Assembly: GCA_018715065.1 (NCBI GenBank)
Contig: DVMJ01000052.1
Span: 1-63,742, forward strand
Length of the DNA: 63,742 bases
From: Fimiplasma intestinipullorum
GTDB lineage: Bacteria; Bacillota_I; Bacilli_A; Erysipelotrichales; Coprobacillaceae
Direction of reading: 5' to 3'
A model generated the notes under the pieces. It worked only from the letters and a program-made list of their open reading frames with translations. It did no database searches and was not told where the DNA came from. Of the stretch, positions 50,306 through 60,099 are shown piece by piece (the first letter of the stretch is position 1; each line of letters opens with the position of its first letter). The position numbers and the translations under genes were made by a program.

Positions 50306-51109
50306 TTATTGTTTCATCTTTTTGGCTTTTTGATCATTGGCGCGCATCGCTTCGATGATGGCACTTCTAAAGCCTTTCTCTTCTAATTTCGCGATGGCCT
50401 CAATGGTCGTTCCGCCTGGTGAGCAGACCGCATCCTTGAGCTTAGCCGGATGCTCGCCGGTCTGTTGAACCATTTTTGCTGCGCCGACAACGGCCTGACT
50501 GGCAAAACGATACGCTTCCTCACGACTCAATCCGAGCATGACAGCGCCATCGGCCAAGGCTTCTATAAATAAGTAAACATAGGCAGGCGATGCCCCGCTG
50601 ACACTGGCAACCGCATCGATCTGGCTTTCCTTCACGACACCTACCTGACCAACACTGGCAAATATGCGAATGACCTTCTGGCGATCTGCTTCCTCCATGA
50701 ATTCATCAAAGGCAATGCCGCTCATTCCCTCGCCGATCAAAGCAGGGGTATTAGGCATCACTCTAGCCGTCTTAATATCTCTGCCAAAGTAATCATGAAC
50801 ATCCTGAAGTGAAACGCTGGCCGCAATATCGATAATAATGACTTCCGGTTTGACCACGTCTTTGATCTCATCAATGACTTCTTCGTACTGATGAGGCTTA
50901 ATCGCTAAAATCAGCACATCCGCCGCCTGCGCAACTTCCTGATTCGAAGCGACAAGGCAGCCATAAGTATCCTGTAACGGTTTTGTCTTCGCGAGATCCA
51001 AATCACTCAAGTAAACCTGACTGGAAGGAACCAGCGCTTGACGCAAAACACCCTCCAGGATTGCTCGTCCCATATGGCCTAAGCCAATCATGCCTATCGT
51101 TGTTTCCAT
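50306..51109 (-). CDS. proC: Pyrroline-5-carboxylate reductase
   Basis: A 267-residue enzyme that reduces pyrroline-5-carboxylate to proline with NAD(P)H. The N-terminal Rossmann motif is IGMIGLGHMGRAILEG, the central block is VMPNTPALIGEGMS, and the C-terminal signature is VSGASPAYVYLFIEALADGAVMLGL with KDAVCSPGGTTIEAI. Length is standard. It lies 7 nt after mfd and is the last gene of the unit. Confidence 0.96.
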   Translation of the reverse strand: METTIGMIGLGHMGRAILEGVLRQALVPSSQVYLSDLDLAKTKPLQDTYGCLVASNQEVAQAADVLILAIKPHQYEEVIDEIKDVVKPEVIIIDIAASVSLQDVHDYFGRDIKTARVMPNTPALIGEGMSGIAFDEFMEEADRQKVIRIFASVGQVGVVKESQIDAVASVSGASPAYVYLFIEALADGAVMLGLSREEAYRFASQAVVGAAKMVQQTGEHPAKLKDAVCSPGGTTIEAIAKLEEKGFRSAIIEAMRANDQKAKKMKQ

Positions 51110-51116
51110 CTACATC

Positions 51117-54100
51117 TCATCCTTTCACAAATCGATCTACCTGTCTTAAAAACAGATTCATCGTGCCCAACCATTCACCCTCTTTAGGAAACTTCAGGGT
51201 GATCTTATCAAAGGTATAGGCAATGCGTATATTTCTGGACAGTTGGGTCACCAATTCCATCAATAAATTGCCGTCGGTATGACTGGTGAGTTCTCGACTC
51301 AGCGTCACTTCTACACCGTTTTTCTGTTCACTCACGTGGTCGATGCGATCATCGTGACAGAGAATATCAAACTCGCGCTTTTCGACCAGCGTCGCAACCT
51401 CACGGGGCAGTTTGCCGTACAAGTCCGTCAGTTCGGCCTTGACTTCATCGAGATGCGCGATATCATTCGCCTCATCCAGGCGCTGATAGAGACGCAATTT
51501 TTCCAGATCACTATCCACATAATTTTGTGGAATGTAACCATCCGTGGTCAGATTGATGCTTGGAATCTCTTCTTTCTCTTCTGTCTTACCGGTCTTCTCG
51601 TCAATGACCTCCTGTAAGATCCGCATAAACATATCAAATCCGACACTGTCAATAAACCCAGCCTGTTCACCACCTAGGATATCACCTGCGCCGCGAATAT
51701 TCAAGTCACGCATGGCAATTTTATATCCACTGCCTAGTTCCGTAAACTCTTTGATGGCTTTTAAACGTTTTGTAGCCTCCGGTGTCATCTCCTTGTTTGG
51801 ACGATGAAGCAGATACGCATAAGCATAACGATCGCTGCGTCCCACTCTGCCACGAATCTGATAAAGCTGTGACAGACCAAAGTGATCGGCATCTTCAATA
51901 ATGATCGTATTGGCATTGGGAATATCGATTCCGGTCTCGATGATGGTCGTACATACCAGAATATTATAATCCTGATTAATAAACTTCATCATCACATCTT
52001 CCAGATCCGCCTTATCCATCTTGCCGTGGCCGACCCCCACCTTGGCATTAGGAATCGTCTGTTCAAGATGCATAGCGACGGCATCGATATCTTCGGTCCG
52101 ATTATACAAATAGAACACCTGGCCCTGTCTGGCTAATTCACGCTCAATGATCTGTTTGATCATGGTCGGACTTTTTTCCACCACATAGGTTTGGACAGGC
52201 AAACGATTTTCAGGCGGCGTATTGATGGTTGAAAGGCCGCGGATACCCATCAATGACATCTGCAAGGTACGAGGGATTGGTGTAGCCGTCAAGGTCAGGA
52301 CATCGATCGTTTTTTTCATCTCTTTGATCTTTTCCTTATGGCGTACGCCAAAGCGCTGTTCCTCATCCACGATCAATAAGCCCAGATCCTTAAACTGGAC
52401 ATCTTTACTTAAAACACGATGCGTTCCCACCAGAATATCAATGGTGCCTTCTTTTAGCTTAGTAAGGATCTCTTTGGTATGTTTGGCAGAGACAAAGCGA
52501 TTGAGCAGTGCCACTTCTACCGGAAAATCCTTAAAACGGTCGATCATCGTCCGGTAATGCTGACTGGAAAGGATCGTTGTTGGACAGAGCATCACTACTT
52601 GCTTATGACTTTCAATGGCCTTAAAAGCTGCACGTAAAGCGACCTCCGTCTTACCAAAACCAACATCCCCACAAAGCAAACGATCCATCGGTCTAGGCAG
52701 CATCATGTCATGTTTGATTTCCTGTACCGCCTGTGCCTGGTCATCTGTCAGTTCATAACCAAAAGACGCTTCAAAAGCTAACTGATCTGGCCCATCCGGA
52801 CCAAAGGCAAAGCCAGGTTGGGACATACGCTGGGCATAGAGCTGAATGAGTGAATCTGCCAGGCCATCCGCCTTTTTCTTAATACGCTGTTTGGTCTTGG
52901 CCCATTCTGTTCCACCCAGTTTATTCAGCTTAGGGACCTTTCCTTCCCTGGATGTATATTTACGGATCATCTTAAACTGTTCAACGGGTATGTACAAAGT
53001 ATCATTTCCACGATAGGCAATATAAAGATAGTCGCGATGATTACCGGAAACCTCCAAAGTCTTGATTCCCAGATACTGACCGATACCATGCACGTCATGC
53101 ACAATGTAATCGCCGACTTGCAGATCATCAAAATCTTTGAGTACGCGTGCATTTTTGTACTTCACAAAGCTCTTTTTACGTGGCTTGATCTGACCGAAAA
53201 GCTCCCGCGGTGTCAGCACAGCGACTTTTTCATAGAGCAATTCAACACCAAAAGCCAGATCCCCTTTCATGATATTCACACCACTTAGAAGCGGATCATT
53301 TTCCGAGAGCAGGTGCACCTTGAAAAGATGGCTGTCCAAAAGCTCAGTCATATTGCGAATCAGACTTTCGCTCGGTAAGATCATCAGCACTTTTTCAATG
53401 CTGGTAAAGTCTCTCAGACGTTTCAGCATCAGCTCTTCTTTACCGATAAAGGGATCGATCGCTCTTGCTTCAAAAACCACATCACTGCTTTTGGTTTTAA
53501 AGTTTTCAACGGAAATCAAGCGCTTGTTATGTTTGGCCAAAAGCGTCTCGAGATCCTCATAGATCTCTAACCCCAGCAGCATGCGCCCCTCTTCGAACAT
53601 CTCCAGCTGATAGCTGAACGCTTCCTCTGCCAACATGCGATGATTTTCTTTCACACCACTCTCCGAAGAAAGCAGGATCGTTGCCTCCGGACAATAATCC
53701 AGGATACTGGAAGAACGGCCAAAATAACGATAATATTTGGCCATTGGGCTGGACGTATCATGATTGCGTAGATTTTCCATATCCAAATGATAGCGATCAT
53801 CCAGTTCATCCTGACGGTCCGGATCTAATTTCTGGAAACAGCGATTATAGACCTCGGTGATTTCCTGAATCGCCGGTGCAACATCCGCATCCTGATAAAG
53901 CAGATCGGTGGCCGGTAAGATGGTCACTTCATCCAGCGTTTCACTGGTACGCTGCGATGCTGTATCAAATAAACGAATGCTGTCGATTTCATTGTCAAAG
54001 AACTCAATACGGATCGGCTGTTCATAATTAACGGAATAAACATCAATGATCCCACCGCGATAACTGAAATAGAATGGTTCATCCACCTTGACAATATACT

Positions 54101-54569
54101 GATAGCCCATCTGGATCAGCTGACGTTTGAGATCGCTCATCTCCACCGTATCACCGACCCGAATATTCAAACGGAATTCGGTAAAGGTCTTGGAAGAAGG
54201 AATATGTCTTAATAATGCGTGCGTATGCGTGATCAACAAATAGTTCTCACGCGTTGTCAAAGCCTGGTAGCTCTGGATACGTTCAGCCTGCATTTCCGGT
54301 GAAGTCGCCAGCACTTCCATGCGCATCGATTCATCCATCGGAAAATACAGGCAGGCCCCTTCTTCAACCAGACCGGATAAAGCCTGATAGAGCTGGCTGG
54401 CCTCATAGAGATTGCTTTTCACGATCACATAAGGACGCGGCTCACGCTGATAGGCGCTTGCCAGCAAGTAAGCCTCATCAAGGATATCGCTGGTGATAAG
54501 ACGCCCCTTGCCTTTACGTAAAAGTTCGACTGCCGGGTTTTGACTGATTAACTGTAAGATCTTGTTCAT
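51117..54569 (-). CDS. mfd: Transcription-repair coupling factor Mfd
   Basis: An 1150-residue ATP-dependent translocase that removes stalled RNA polymerase and recruits UvrA. Domains in order: a UvrB-like N-terminal module (residues 1-350), the RNA-polymerase-interaction domain (about 470-560, with DYIVHDVHGIGQYLG), the RecG-like motor (about 590-960, with Walker A CGDVGFGKTEVALRAAF and LLIVDEEQRFGVRHKE), and the C-terminal TRCF domain. It overlaps pth by 4 nt (ATGA). It looks intact and full length. Confidence 0.97.
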   Translation of the reverse strand: MNKILQLISQNPAVELLRKGKGRLITSDILDEAYLLASAYQREPRPYVIVKSNLYEASQLYQALSGLVEEGACLYFPMDESMRMEVLATSPEMQAERIQSYQALTTRENYLLITHTHALLRHIPSSKTFTEFRLNIRVGDTVEMSDLKRQLIQMGYQYIVKVDEPFYFSYRGGIIDVYSVNYEQPIRIEFFDNEIDSIRLFDTASQRTSETLDEVTILPATDLLYQDADVAPAIQEITEVYNRCFQKLDPDRQDELDDRYHLDMENLRNHDTSSPMAKYYRYFGRSSSILDYCPEATILLSSESGVKENHRMLAEEAFSYQLEMFEEGRMLLGLEIYEDLETLLAKHNKRLISVENFKTKSSDVVFEARAIDPFIGKEELMLKRLRDFTSIEKVLMILPSESLIRNMTELLDSHLFKVHLLSENDPLLSGVNIMKGDLAFGVELLYEKVAVLTPRELFGQIKPRKKSFVKYKNARVLKDFDDLQVGDYIVHDVHGIGQYLGIKTLEVSGNHRDYLYIAYRGNDTLYIPVEQFKMIRKYTSREGKVPKLNKLGGTEWAKTKQRIKKKADGLADSLIQLYAQRMSQPGFAFGPDGPDQLAFEASFGYELTDDQAQAVQEIKHDMMLPRPMDRLLCGDVGFGKTEVALRAAFKAIESHKQVVMLCPTTILSSQHYRTMIDRFKDFPVEVALLNRFVSAKHTKEILTKLKEGTIDILVGTHRVLSKDVQFKDLGLLIVDEEQRFGVRHKEKIKEMKKTIDVLTLTATPIPRTLQMSLMGIRGLSTINTPPENRLPVQTYVVEKSPTMIKQIIERELARQGQVFYLYNRTEDIDAVAMHLEQTIPNAKVGVGHGKMDKADLEDVMMKFINQDYNILVCTTIIETGIDIPNANTIIIEDADHFGLSQLYQIRGRVGRSDRYAYAYLLHRPNKEMTPEATKRLKAIKEFTELGSGYKIAMRDLNIRGAGDILGGEQAGFIDSVGFDMFMRILQEVIDEKTGKTEEKEEIPSINLTTDGYIPQNYVDSDLEKLRLYQRLDEANDIAHLDEVKAELTDLYGKLPREVATLVEKREFDILCHDDRIDHVSEQKNGVEVTLSRELTSHTDGNLLMELVTQLSRNIRIAYTFDKITLKFPKEGEWLGTMNLFLRQVDRFVKG

Positions 54570-55126
54570 TTTGTGTTATACTGATTCATTGCTTTCGTAA
54601 AGCCGTCTTCAACGATCATCAGACAGGCCTTTGCCGCACGCTCAAAGGTCTCATCCATGATCTGACTTTCATCCGGGTTAAATCGAGCCAGAACATAATC
54701 CACCACCGGAATTTCCTTGACTCTGCCGATCCCTACCCGGATCCGTTCAAACTCCTGCGTATGGACATGCTGGATGATGCTCTTCATGCCATTATGACCT
54801 CCAGCACTGCCGCTCTCACGCAGGCGCAAACGACCTACCGGTGTATCCATATCATCGTAGATCACCAGCAGATCTTTCGCACTTAATTTATAGAATTGCA
54901 TGGCCATCGCAATGGCTTCCCCCGAAAGATTCATATAAGTCTGTGGCTTTAACAGGATCAGGTCCTCACCCTTGTACTTGCATTTCGTATATAAAGAACG
55001 AAACTTCACCTGCTGGCAACTCGTCTGCAGCAAAGATTCCAGCTTCTCAATCACCCGAAAACCACAGTTATGACGTGTCTTTTCATATTCACGTCCCGGA
55101 TTGCCTAACCCGACGATTAATTTCAT
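54566..55126 (-). CDS. pth: Peptidyl-tRNA hydrolase
   Basis: A 186-residue enzyme that recycles tRNA by cleaving peptidyl-tRNA. The family motifs are clear: LIVGLGNPGREYEKTRHNCGFRVI with the catalytic His, then LLKPQTYMNLSGEAI, VIYDDMDTPVGRLRLRESGSAGGHNGMKSI and ERIRVGIGR. Length is standard. The pth-mfd order is common in Firmicutes. Confidence 0.97.
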   Translation of the reverse strand: MKLIVGLGNPGREYEKTRHNCGFRVIEKLESLLQTSCQQVKFRSLYTKCKYKGEDLILLKPQTYMNLSGEAIAMAMQFYKLSAKDLLVIYDDMDTPVGRLRLRESGSAGGHNGMKSIIQHVHTQEFERIRVGIGRVKEIPVVDYVLARFNPDESQIMDETFERAAKACLMIVEDGFTKAMNQYNTK

Positions 55127-55213
55127 TGCTTTTCCCCCTCATATCTCAACATCGCCAATAAATAACGATGATCATTCTCATATGTATCTCGTGCGCCAAA
55201 AAAGACCAGCTGG

Positions 55214-57349
55214 CTACTGATCTATTCTGGCAAAAATAGCGATTGAAACCGGCGCAATCTTCACATTATTGTCGCTCAGTTTCTGATTGACCGATCCTCG
55301 CTGATCGGCAATCAGTTCATATTCCCCATCCCCAAGAAAAACCGGATAGATGTTATCGGATGGATTGACGTAAATCTGTAATTGATTATAGCCCTCCATA
55401 TCCATATGATAAACAAATAAGATCATGCGATAATCGATCTCACTTGTTTCCAGGTAATATTGCACTTCCTCTTTGGTCTCCAGGCGCAGACATGGATACT
55501 GTTTACGGATCTGGATCATGTCGCGCACATAATTGACTTGCGCCAGATGATAGTCCTTGCGCACCCAGTCAATCTGATTGATCGAATCCGGACGATTATA
55601 GGTATTATGCTCTCCTCGCTTGGTCACCGCAAATTCCTGACCGCTGTGCAGGAATGGGACCCCCTGACTCAGGATCACGATACCATTAATCAAGTTGATA
55701 CGCTGCAGCAGCTTTTCACGATCCTCACCGGAGTTACTGACCTTGATCTTATCCCAGACTGTTGCATTGTCATGGCACTCGACATAATTGATCGAACGCC
55801 ATGGATCATCCAAATAATCATAGCCCTGCATCGCCAGCTTCGCCTCATGAAGCAAATACGTATTGCCTCCCGCAAAGCCTTTTTCATGAAAATTAGACAC
55901 ATCATGGCTGCCTCGAATCTTATCACGGAAATAATCATTGAAGAAAGCCACGTGCGGCAGCCGTGTACGATTCGCGATACATGCCTTCAGCTTCTCATCC
56001 AAAATGGTCGGCATATTCCAGCCTTCACCATAGATCATAAAATTCGGATCGATGGCCCGACATTGATACACAATGCGATTCATCGTATCGACATCAATGA
56101 TTCCCATTAGGTCAAAACGGAAACCATCCACACCATATTCTTTCAACCAGTGCAGACAAGACTCCACAATGAACTTACGGACCATGGGCCGATTGGTTGC
56201 CATATCGTTTCCGCAAAATGAACCATTGGAGTTTTCTCCATTCGGTCCTAAACGGAAGAAGTAATTCGGAACGATCTTATCAAAAGAACTCATCATACGA
56301 TCATACATATGATTATAAACCACGTCCATGATCACGCGCAATCCATGCTCATGCAGGGTCCTGATCATTTGTTTGAGTTCCAGCACGCGTTTATACCCAT
56401 CATTGGGATCCGTAGCGTAACTACCTTCAGGTACATTATATTGCAGCGGATCATAGCCCCAATTGTAGTAGACATCGGGATGGTTCTCATCCACCGTGGC
56501 AAAATCAAACATCGGCATGATCTGCACATGCGTGACACCTAAATCTACCAGATAATCTAAACCCGTCATGCCACCCTGTGGTGAACGGGTTCCTGTCTCT
56601 GTCAATCCCAGGAACTTCCCACGATGCTTCACACCGCTCTCACGCATCCAGGTAAAGTCACGAATACTCATCTCATAGATCACGGCATCGGTATATTTAT
56701 CTAACGGCGGCAGCTGGTCTTTTTTCAGATCCATACGTACCTTTGCCGGATTGATCACAACACTTTCTTTGGAGTTGGCGGTGGATGAAACAGCATAGGG
56801 ATCCGTCGCCTGTTGCCAATCCATGCTGTTTTTCACAATATAGGTGTAGCGCGCACCATCAAGATCACCTTCCACATCGCATTCAAATGTCCCTTTGACA
56901 GTGCGGTTCATATAGACCCAGTGGGTCTGTTGACCCAGCGTGTATTCCACCACAGCCTTTGTAGCCGGCGGCGCCCATAAACGGAACGTCGTTTTTTCTT
57001 TGCTGTATTGCGCCCCTAAAGGCGTATCCATACAGCTGAACTGCATATCAAATTCAGGTAAACGTACGATCCGACCGTAAATTAACGGACAGCTCAGTCC
57101 ATAAGCATCTAAAATGTCATATTCATACCCGATCACCAGATCCATTGGTACATGCAGCTTATAGGTTATATAACTGCCATTGCGGCTCTCGTACATAGAC
57201 TGAATCTGCAACTCCTGTAAAGTGCCATGTTTATTATCTCTTAGACGAAAAACGGATGATTTACCTTCATAGTAATATTTGGACAAATAGACACTAATCA
57301 GGTGGTAATCATCTAGATAGGCTTTTAATTTTTCATTATCGCGGTTCAT
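55214..57349 (-). CDS. pulA: Type I pullulanase
   Basis: A 711-residue debranching enzyme of family GH13 that cleaves alpha-1,6 bonds in pullulan, starch or glycogen limit dextrins. An N-terminal region precedes a CBM48-like domain (about 100-200, with FRLWAPPATKAVVEY). The catalytic barrel carries YNWGYDPLQYNVPEGSYATDP, the type-I signature, and then GFRFDLMGIID (nucleophile Asp), YGEGWN (acid/base Glu) and ECHDNATVWDKI. No signal peptide is visible, so it is probably cytoplasmic and acts on glycogen with GlgP. Confidence 0.95.
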   Translation of the reverse strand: MNRDNEKLKAYLDDYHLISVYLSKYYYEGKSSVFRLRDNKHGTLQELQIQSMYESRNGSYITYKLHVPMDLVIGYEYDILDAYGLSCPLIYGRIVRLPEFDMQFSCMDTPLGAQYSKEKTTFRLWAPPATKAVVEYTLGQQTHWVYMNRTVKGTFECDVEGDLDGARYTYIVKNSMDWQQATDPYAVSSTANSKESVVINPAKVRMDLKKDQLPPLDKYTDAVIYEMSIRDFTWMRESGVKHRGKFLGLTETGTRSPQGGMTGLDYLVDLGVTHVQIMPMFDFATVDENHPDVYYNWGYDPLQYNVPEGSYATDPNDGYKRVLELKQMIRTLHEHGLRVIMDVVYNHMYDRMMSSFDKIVPNYFFRLGPNGENSNGSFCGNDMATNRPMVRKFIVESCLHWLKEYGVDGFRFDLMGIIDVDTMNRIVYQCRAIDPNFMIYGEGWNMPTILDEKLKACIANRTRLPHVAFFNDYFRDKIRGSHDVSNFHEKGFAGGNTYLLHEAKLAMQGYDYLDDPWRSINYVECHDNATVWDKIKVSNSGEDREKLLQRINLINGIVILSQGVPFLHSGQEFAVTKRGEHNTYNRPDSINQIDWVRKDYHLAQVNYVRDMIQIRKQYPCLRLETKEEVQYYLETSEIDYRMILFVYHMDMEGYNQLQIYVNPSDNIYPVFLGDGEYELIADQRGSVNQKLSDNNVKIAPVSIAIFARIDQ

Positions 57350-57460
57350 GATGTCACCTCTTATCTCGGTATATTATTGTACCATAGAATCGCACAATTA
57401 AAAAGCAAAAGGGTTAATTTTTAGTTCATTTGATTAGACAAAGTGTGCTAATTGATAACC

Positions 57461-57497
57461 AAAAAGAGGATCCTTCCTCATGAAGAATCCTCTATCA
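57461..57497 (-). terminator. Terminator of glgP
   Basis: AGAGGATCCTTC (57465-57476) pairs with GAAGAATCCTCT (57482-57493), with one mismatch. A T5 run follows on the minus strand. Confidence 0.85.
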
Positions 57498-57503
57498 TCC
57501 AAA

Positions 57504-59909
57504 TTAGGCGCCCTTGACAGGTTCAATATGCCAGATATCGTCAATATATTCCTGAATCGTACGGTCACTGGAGAAATAACCGGACTGAGCAATATTGACC
57601 AGACAGATATGTGCCCAACGCTGACGATCCTGATAAAGTGCCTGTACTTTTTCCTGAGCTTCTTTATAAGCGTGGAAATCAGCTAAAAGCATATATTCAT
57701 CGTTATGGTTCATCAGTTCTTCAAAGATGATGCGGAACTCGTCCTTATCCACTCCCCATGAACCATTCATTAAGGAATCCACCACTCTTTGCAGCTTGTA
57801 GTCACTGTGATAGTAATCCCACGCGCGATAACCCTGCTGCTTGAGGGCAATGACCTCATTATCCTTTAAACCAAAGATGACACAGTTATCTTCGCCCACA
57901 CGCTGACTGATCTCTACATTGGCACCATCCAATGTTCCTAAAGTCAAGGCACCATTCATCATGAACTTCATGTTACCGGTACCGCTGGCTTCCTTACCTG
58001 CTGTGGAGATCTGTTCAGAAACATCTGCTGCAGGCATGATCTTTTCAGCTAAGGTCACACCGTAGTTTTCTAAGAAGACCACTTTTAAGTAGGCGTTCGT
58101 CTCTGGATCATTATTGATCACATCAGCAACCGTATTGATCAGCTTAATGACCTTTTTCGCAAAGTAGTAAGAAGCCGCTGCTTTCGCTCCAAAGATAAAA
58201 GTGCGTGGATAAATACGATATTCTGGATTTTCCTTCATCTCACGATAAATGTACATGACATGCAGGATGTTTAAAAGCTGACGTTTATAAGCGTGCAGAC
58301 GTTTTACCTGAACATCAAAGATGGAGTTGACATCCACATCAATGTGATTGTGCTCACGAATATAATCTGCCAGGATCTGTTTACGCTGTTTTTTCACTTC
58401 CAGGAAGCGTTCCTGAACCTGAGGATCATCCACATGGTCCATTAAATCCACCAGACGTTCTGGTTCTTTGATCCAACGTGAACCAATCGTGTCATTGATC
58501 AGACTGGATAATTCCGGATTGGCATATGTCAACCAGCGACGATGGGTCACACCATTCGTCTTGTTGTTGAATTTATCAGGATAAAGTTCATAGAAATCAC
58601 GCATTTCCTGATGTTTTAAGATTTCTGTATGCAGCGCAGCGACACCATTCACAGAGAAGCTGCCGACAATGGCTAAATGCGCCATGAAGATCTGGCCATC
58701 ACGAATGATGGACATCTTATAGATCTTCGATTCATCATTATTGGTTTTCTCACGGACAAAGTTCGTGAAACGACGATTGATTTCATCGATGATCATATAG
58801 ATACGAGGAAGTAATGGCTGTAATACGGAGATTGGCCATCTTTCCAATGCTTCAGATAAGATCGTATGGTTCGTATAAGCCATTGTATGGGTTACAATAT
58901 TCCATGCCTTATCCCAGTCCATGTGATGTTCATCCATTAAGATACGCATCAGTTCAGGGATACAGAGAACAGGATGTGTATCATTTAACTGAATGACATT
59001 TTTCTCATGGAAGTTATCCATCGTCCCATACGTTCTTAAATGAGAACGTACGATTGCCTGTAATCCGGCAGATACAAAGAAATACTGCTGTTTTAAACGT
59101 AAGGTACGACCAGCCTGGGTTGAATCATCAGGATAAAGCGTCTGTGAGATATCACGCACTTCCTGAATGTACTGTCTGAAATCCTTATTGTGAGGAATGT
59201 TTTCAGATGCTTCCGGAGACCATAAACGAAGGGTATTGGTAACCGTCGTATCGTTTCCGACAATCGGCATATCGTAAGGAACGGCACTGACACATTCAGC
59301 ATCCACATGTTCGAATGACATATTGCCTTCACTATCCCAAGACATGTTGACCTTACCATAAAATTTGATATCCGTCGCATGTTTTGGTTTACGCACTTCC
59401 CACATATTTCCCAGTTTCATCCACTGATCTGGAACCTCTACCTGATACCCGTTTTCAATCTTCTGTTTGAATAATCCGTATTCATAACGGATCGTGTTCC
59501 CGTGTCCGGCATATCCCATGGATGCCAGTGAATCCATAAAGCAAGCCGCTAAACGACCTAATCCACCGTTACCTAAGCCGGCATCTGATTCAAGTTCTTC
59601 TAATTCATGAATGTTTATACCAAAATCAGCCAGTCCTTCTTTAGCCACTTCATAAATGCCAAGATTCATCATGTTGTTGACAAGAAGGCGGCCTAACAAA
59701 AATTCCATGGAAAAATAATGCATCTGTTTTTGTTGATGATCTGCAACTTTCTCCTTGGTGGCAGCCCAGTTGATAGACGCGTAGTCGCGCACCATGGATT
59801 CGAGAACCATAAATTTCTCAGTAATATGGGCTTCATCGATACCACGGCCATACTGTTCAACGATTCGTTTAGAAAATTCCATTTGAAACTCATCTTTACT
59901 GCTAAACAT
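57504..59909 (-). CDS. glgP: Glycogen/starch phosphorylase
   Basis: An 801-residue GT35 enzyme that releases glucose-1-phosphate from alpha-1,4 glucans. The N-terminal part has FSMEFLLGRLL and ESDAGLGNGGLGRLAACFMDS. The PLP-lysine motif is EASGTGNMKFMMNGALTLGTLDGANVEI. A conserved LNDTHPVLCIPELMRIL also lies in the middle. I start at ATG 59909, with AAAGGAG upstream; the ATG at 59936 has no site. It lies between the glgB and pulA genes, forming a glycogen degradation and remodelling set. Confidence 0.96.
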   Translation of the reverse strand: MFSSKDEFQMEFSKRIVEQYGRGIDEAHITEKFMVLESMVRDYASINWAATKEKVADHQQKQMHYFSMEFLLGRLLVNNMMNLGIYEVAKEGLADFGINIHELEELESDAGLGNGGLGRLAACFMDSLASMGYAGHGNTIRYEYGLFKQKIENGYQVEVPDQWMKLGNMWEVRKPKHATDIKFYGKVNMSWDSEGNMSFEHVDAECVSAVPYDMPIVGNDTTVTNTLRLWSPEASENIPHNKDFRQYIQEVRDISQTLYPDDSTQAGRTLRLKQQYFFVSAGLQAIVRSHLRTYGTMDNFHEKNVIQLNDTHPVLCIPELMRILMDEHHMDWDKAWNIVTHTMAYTNHTILSEALERWPISVLQPLLPRIYMIIDEINRRFTNFVREKTNNDESKIYKMSIIRDGQIFMAHLAIVGSFSVNGVAALHTEILKHQEMRDFYELYPDKFNNKTNGVTHRRWLTYANPELSSLINDTIGSRWIKEPERLVDLMDHVDDPQVQERFLEVKKQRKQILADYIREHNHIDVDVNSIFDVQVKRLHAYKRQLLNILHVMYIYREMKENPEYRIYPRTFIFGAKAAASYYFAKKVIKLINTVADVINNDPETNAYLKVVFLENYGVTLAEKIMPAADVSEQISTAGKEASGTGNMKFMMNGALTLGTLDGANVEISQRVGEDNCVIFGLKDNEVIALKQQGYRAWDYYHSDYKLQRVVDSLMNGSWGVDKDEFRIIFEELMNHNDEYMLLADFHAYKEAQEKVQALYQDRQRWAHICLVNIAQSGYFSSDRTIQEYIDDIWHIEPVKGA

Positions 59910-60099
59910 TTTTATCTCTCCTTTAATATTTGCCATGAGGATTATATCAGATTATTTTCCGTCTTTCAATTCTTATTGGTCAATTATCGTGACTTTAAGG
60001 CATTTTTTTACATTTTCATGTAAAAGAGAGGTGCCATTTCACAAAAAAAGAAGGCCTGCAGACTCGTTGCAAGCCCTTGTGTGTTTGGATGGTTTTATT
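59910..60099. other. Spacer between glgB and glgP
   Basis: It holds the glgB terminator and an 8-bp hairpin TTTTACAT/ATGTAAAA (about 60006-60025). No consensus promoter for glgP could be fixed with confidence. Confidence 0.45.
60041..60076 (-). terminator. Terminator of glgB
   Basis: GGCCTGCA (60053-60060) pairs with TGCAAGCC (60068-60075), with one G-U pair, followed by TTCTTTTTTT on the minus strand. Confidence 0.8.

Noticed and set aside
55460..56110. A 216-codon plus-strand open frame antisense to the pullulanase gene
   Set aside because: It lies wholly within a clear GH13 enzyme whose motifs are intact, has no ribosome site, and shows no domain; it follows from the base composition of the real gene.
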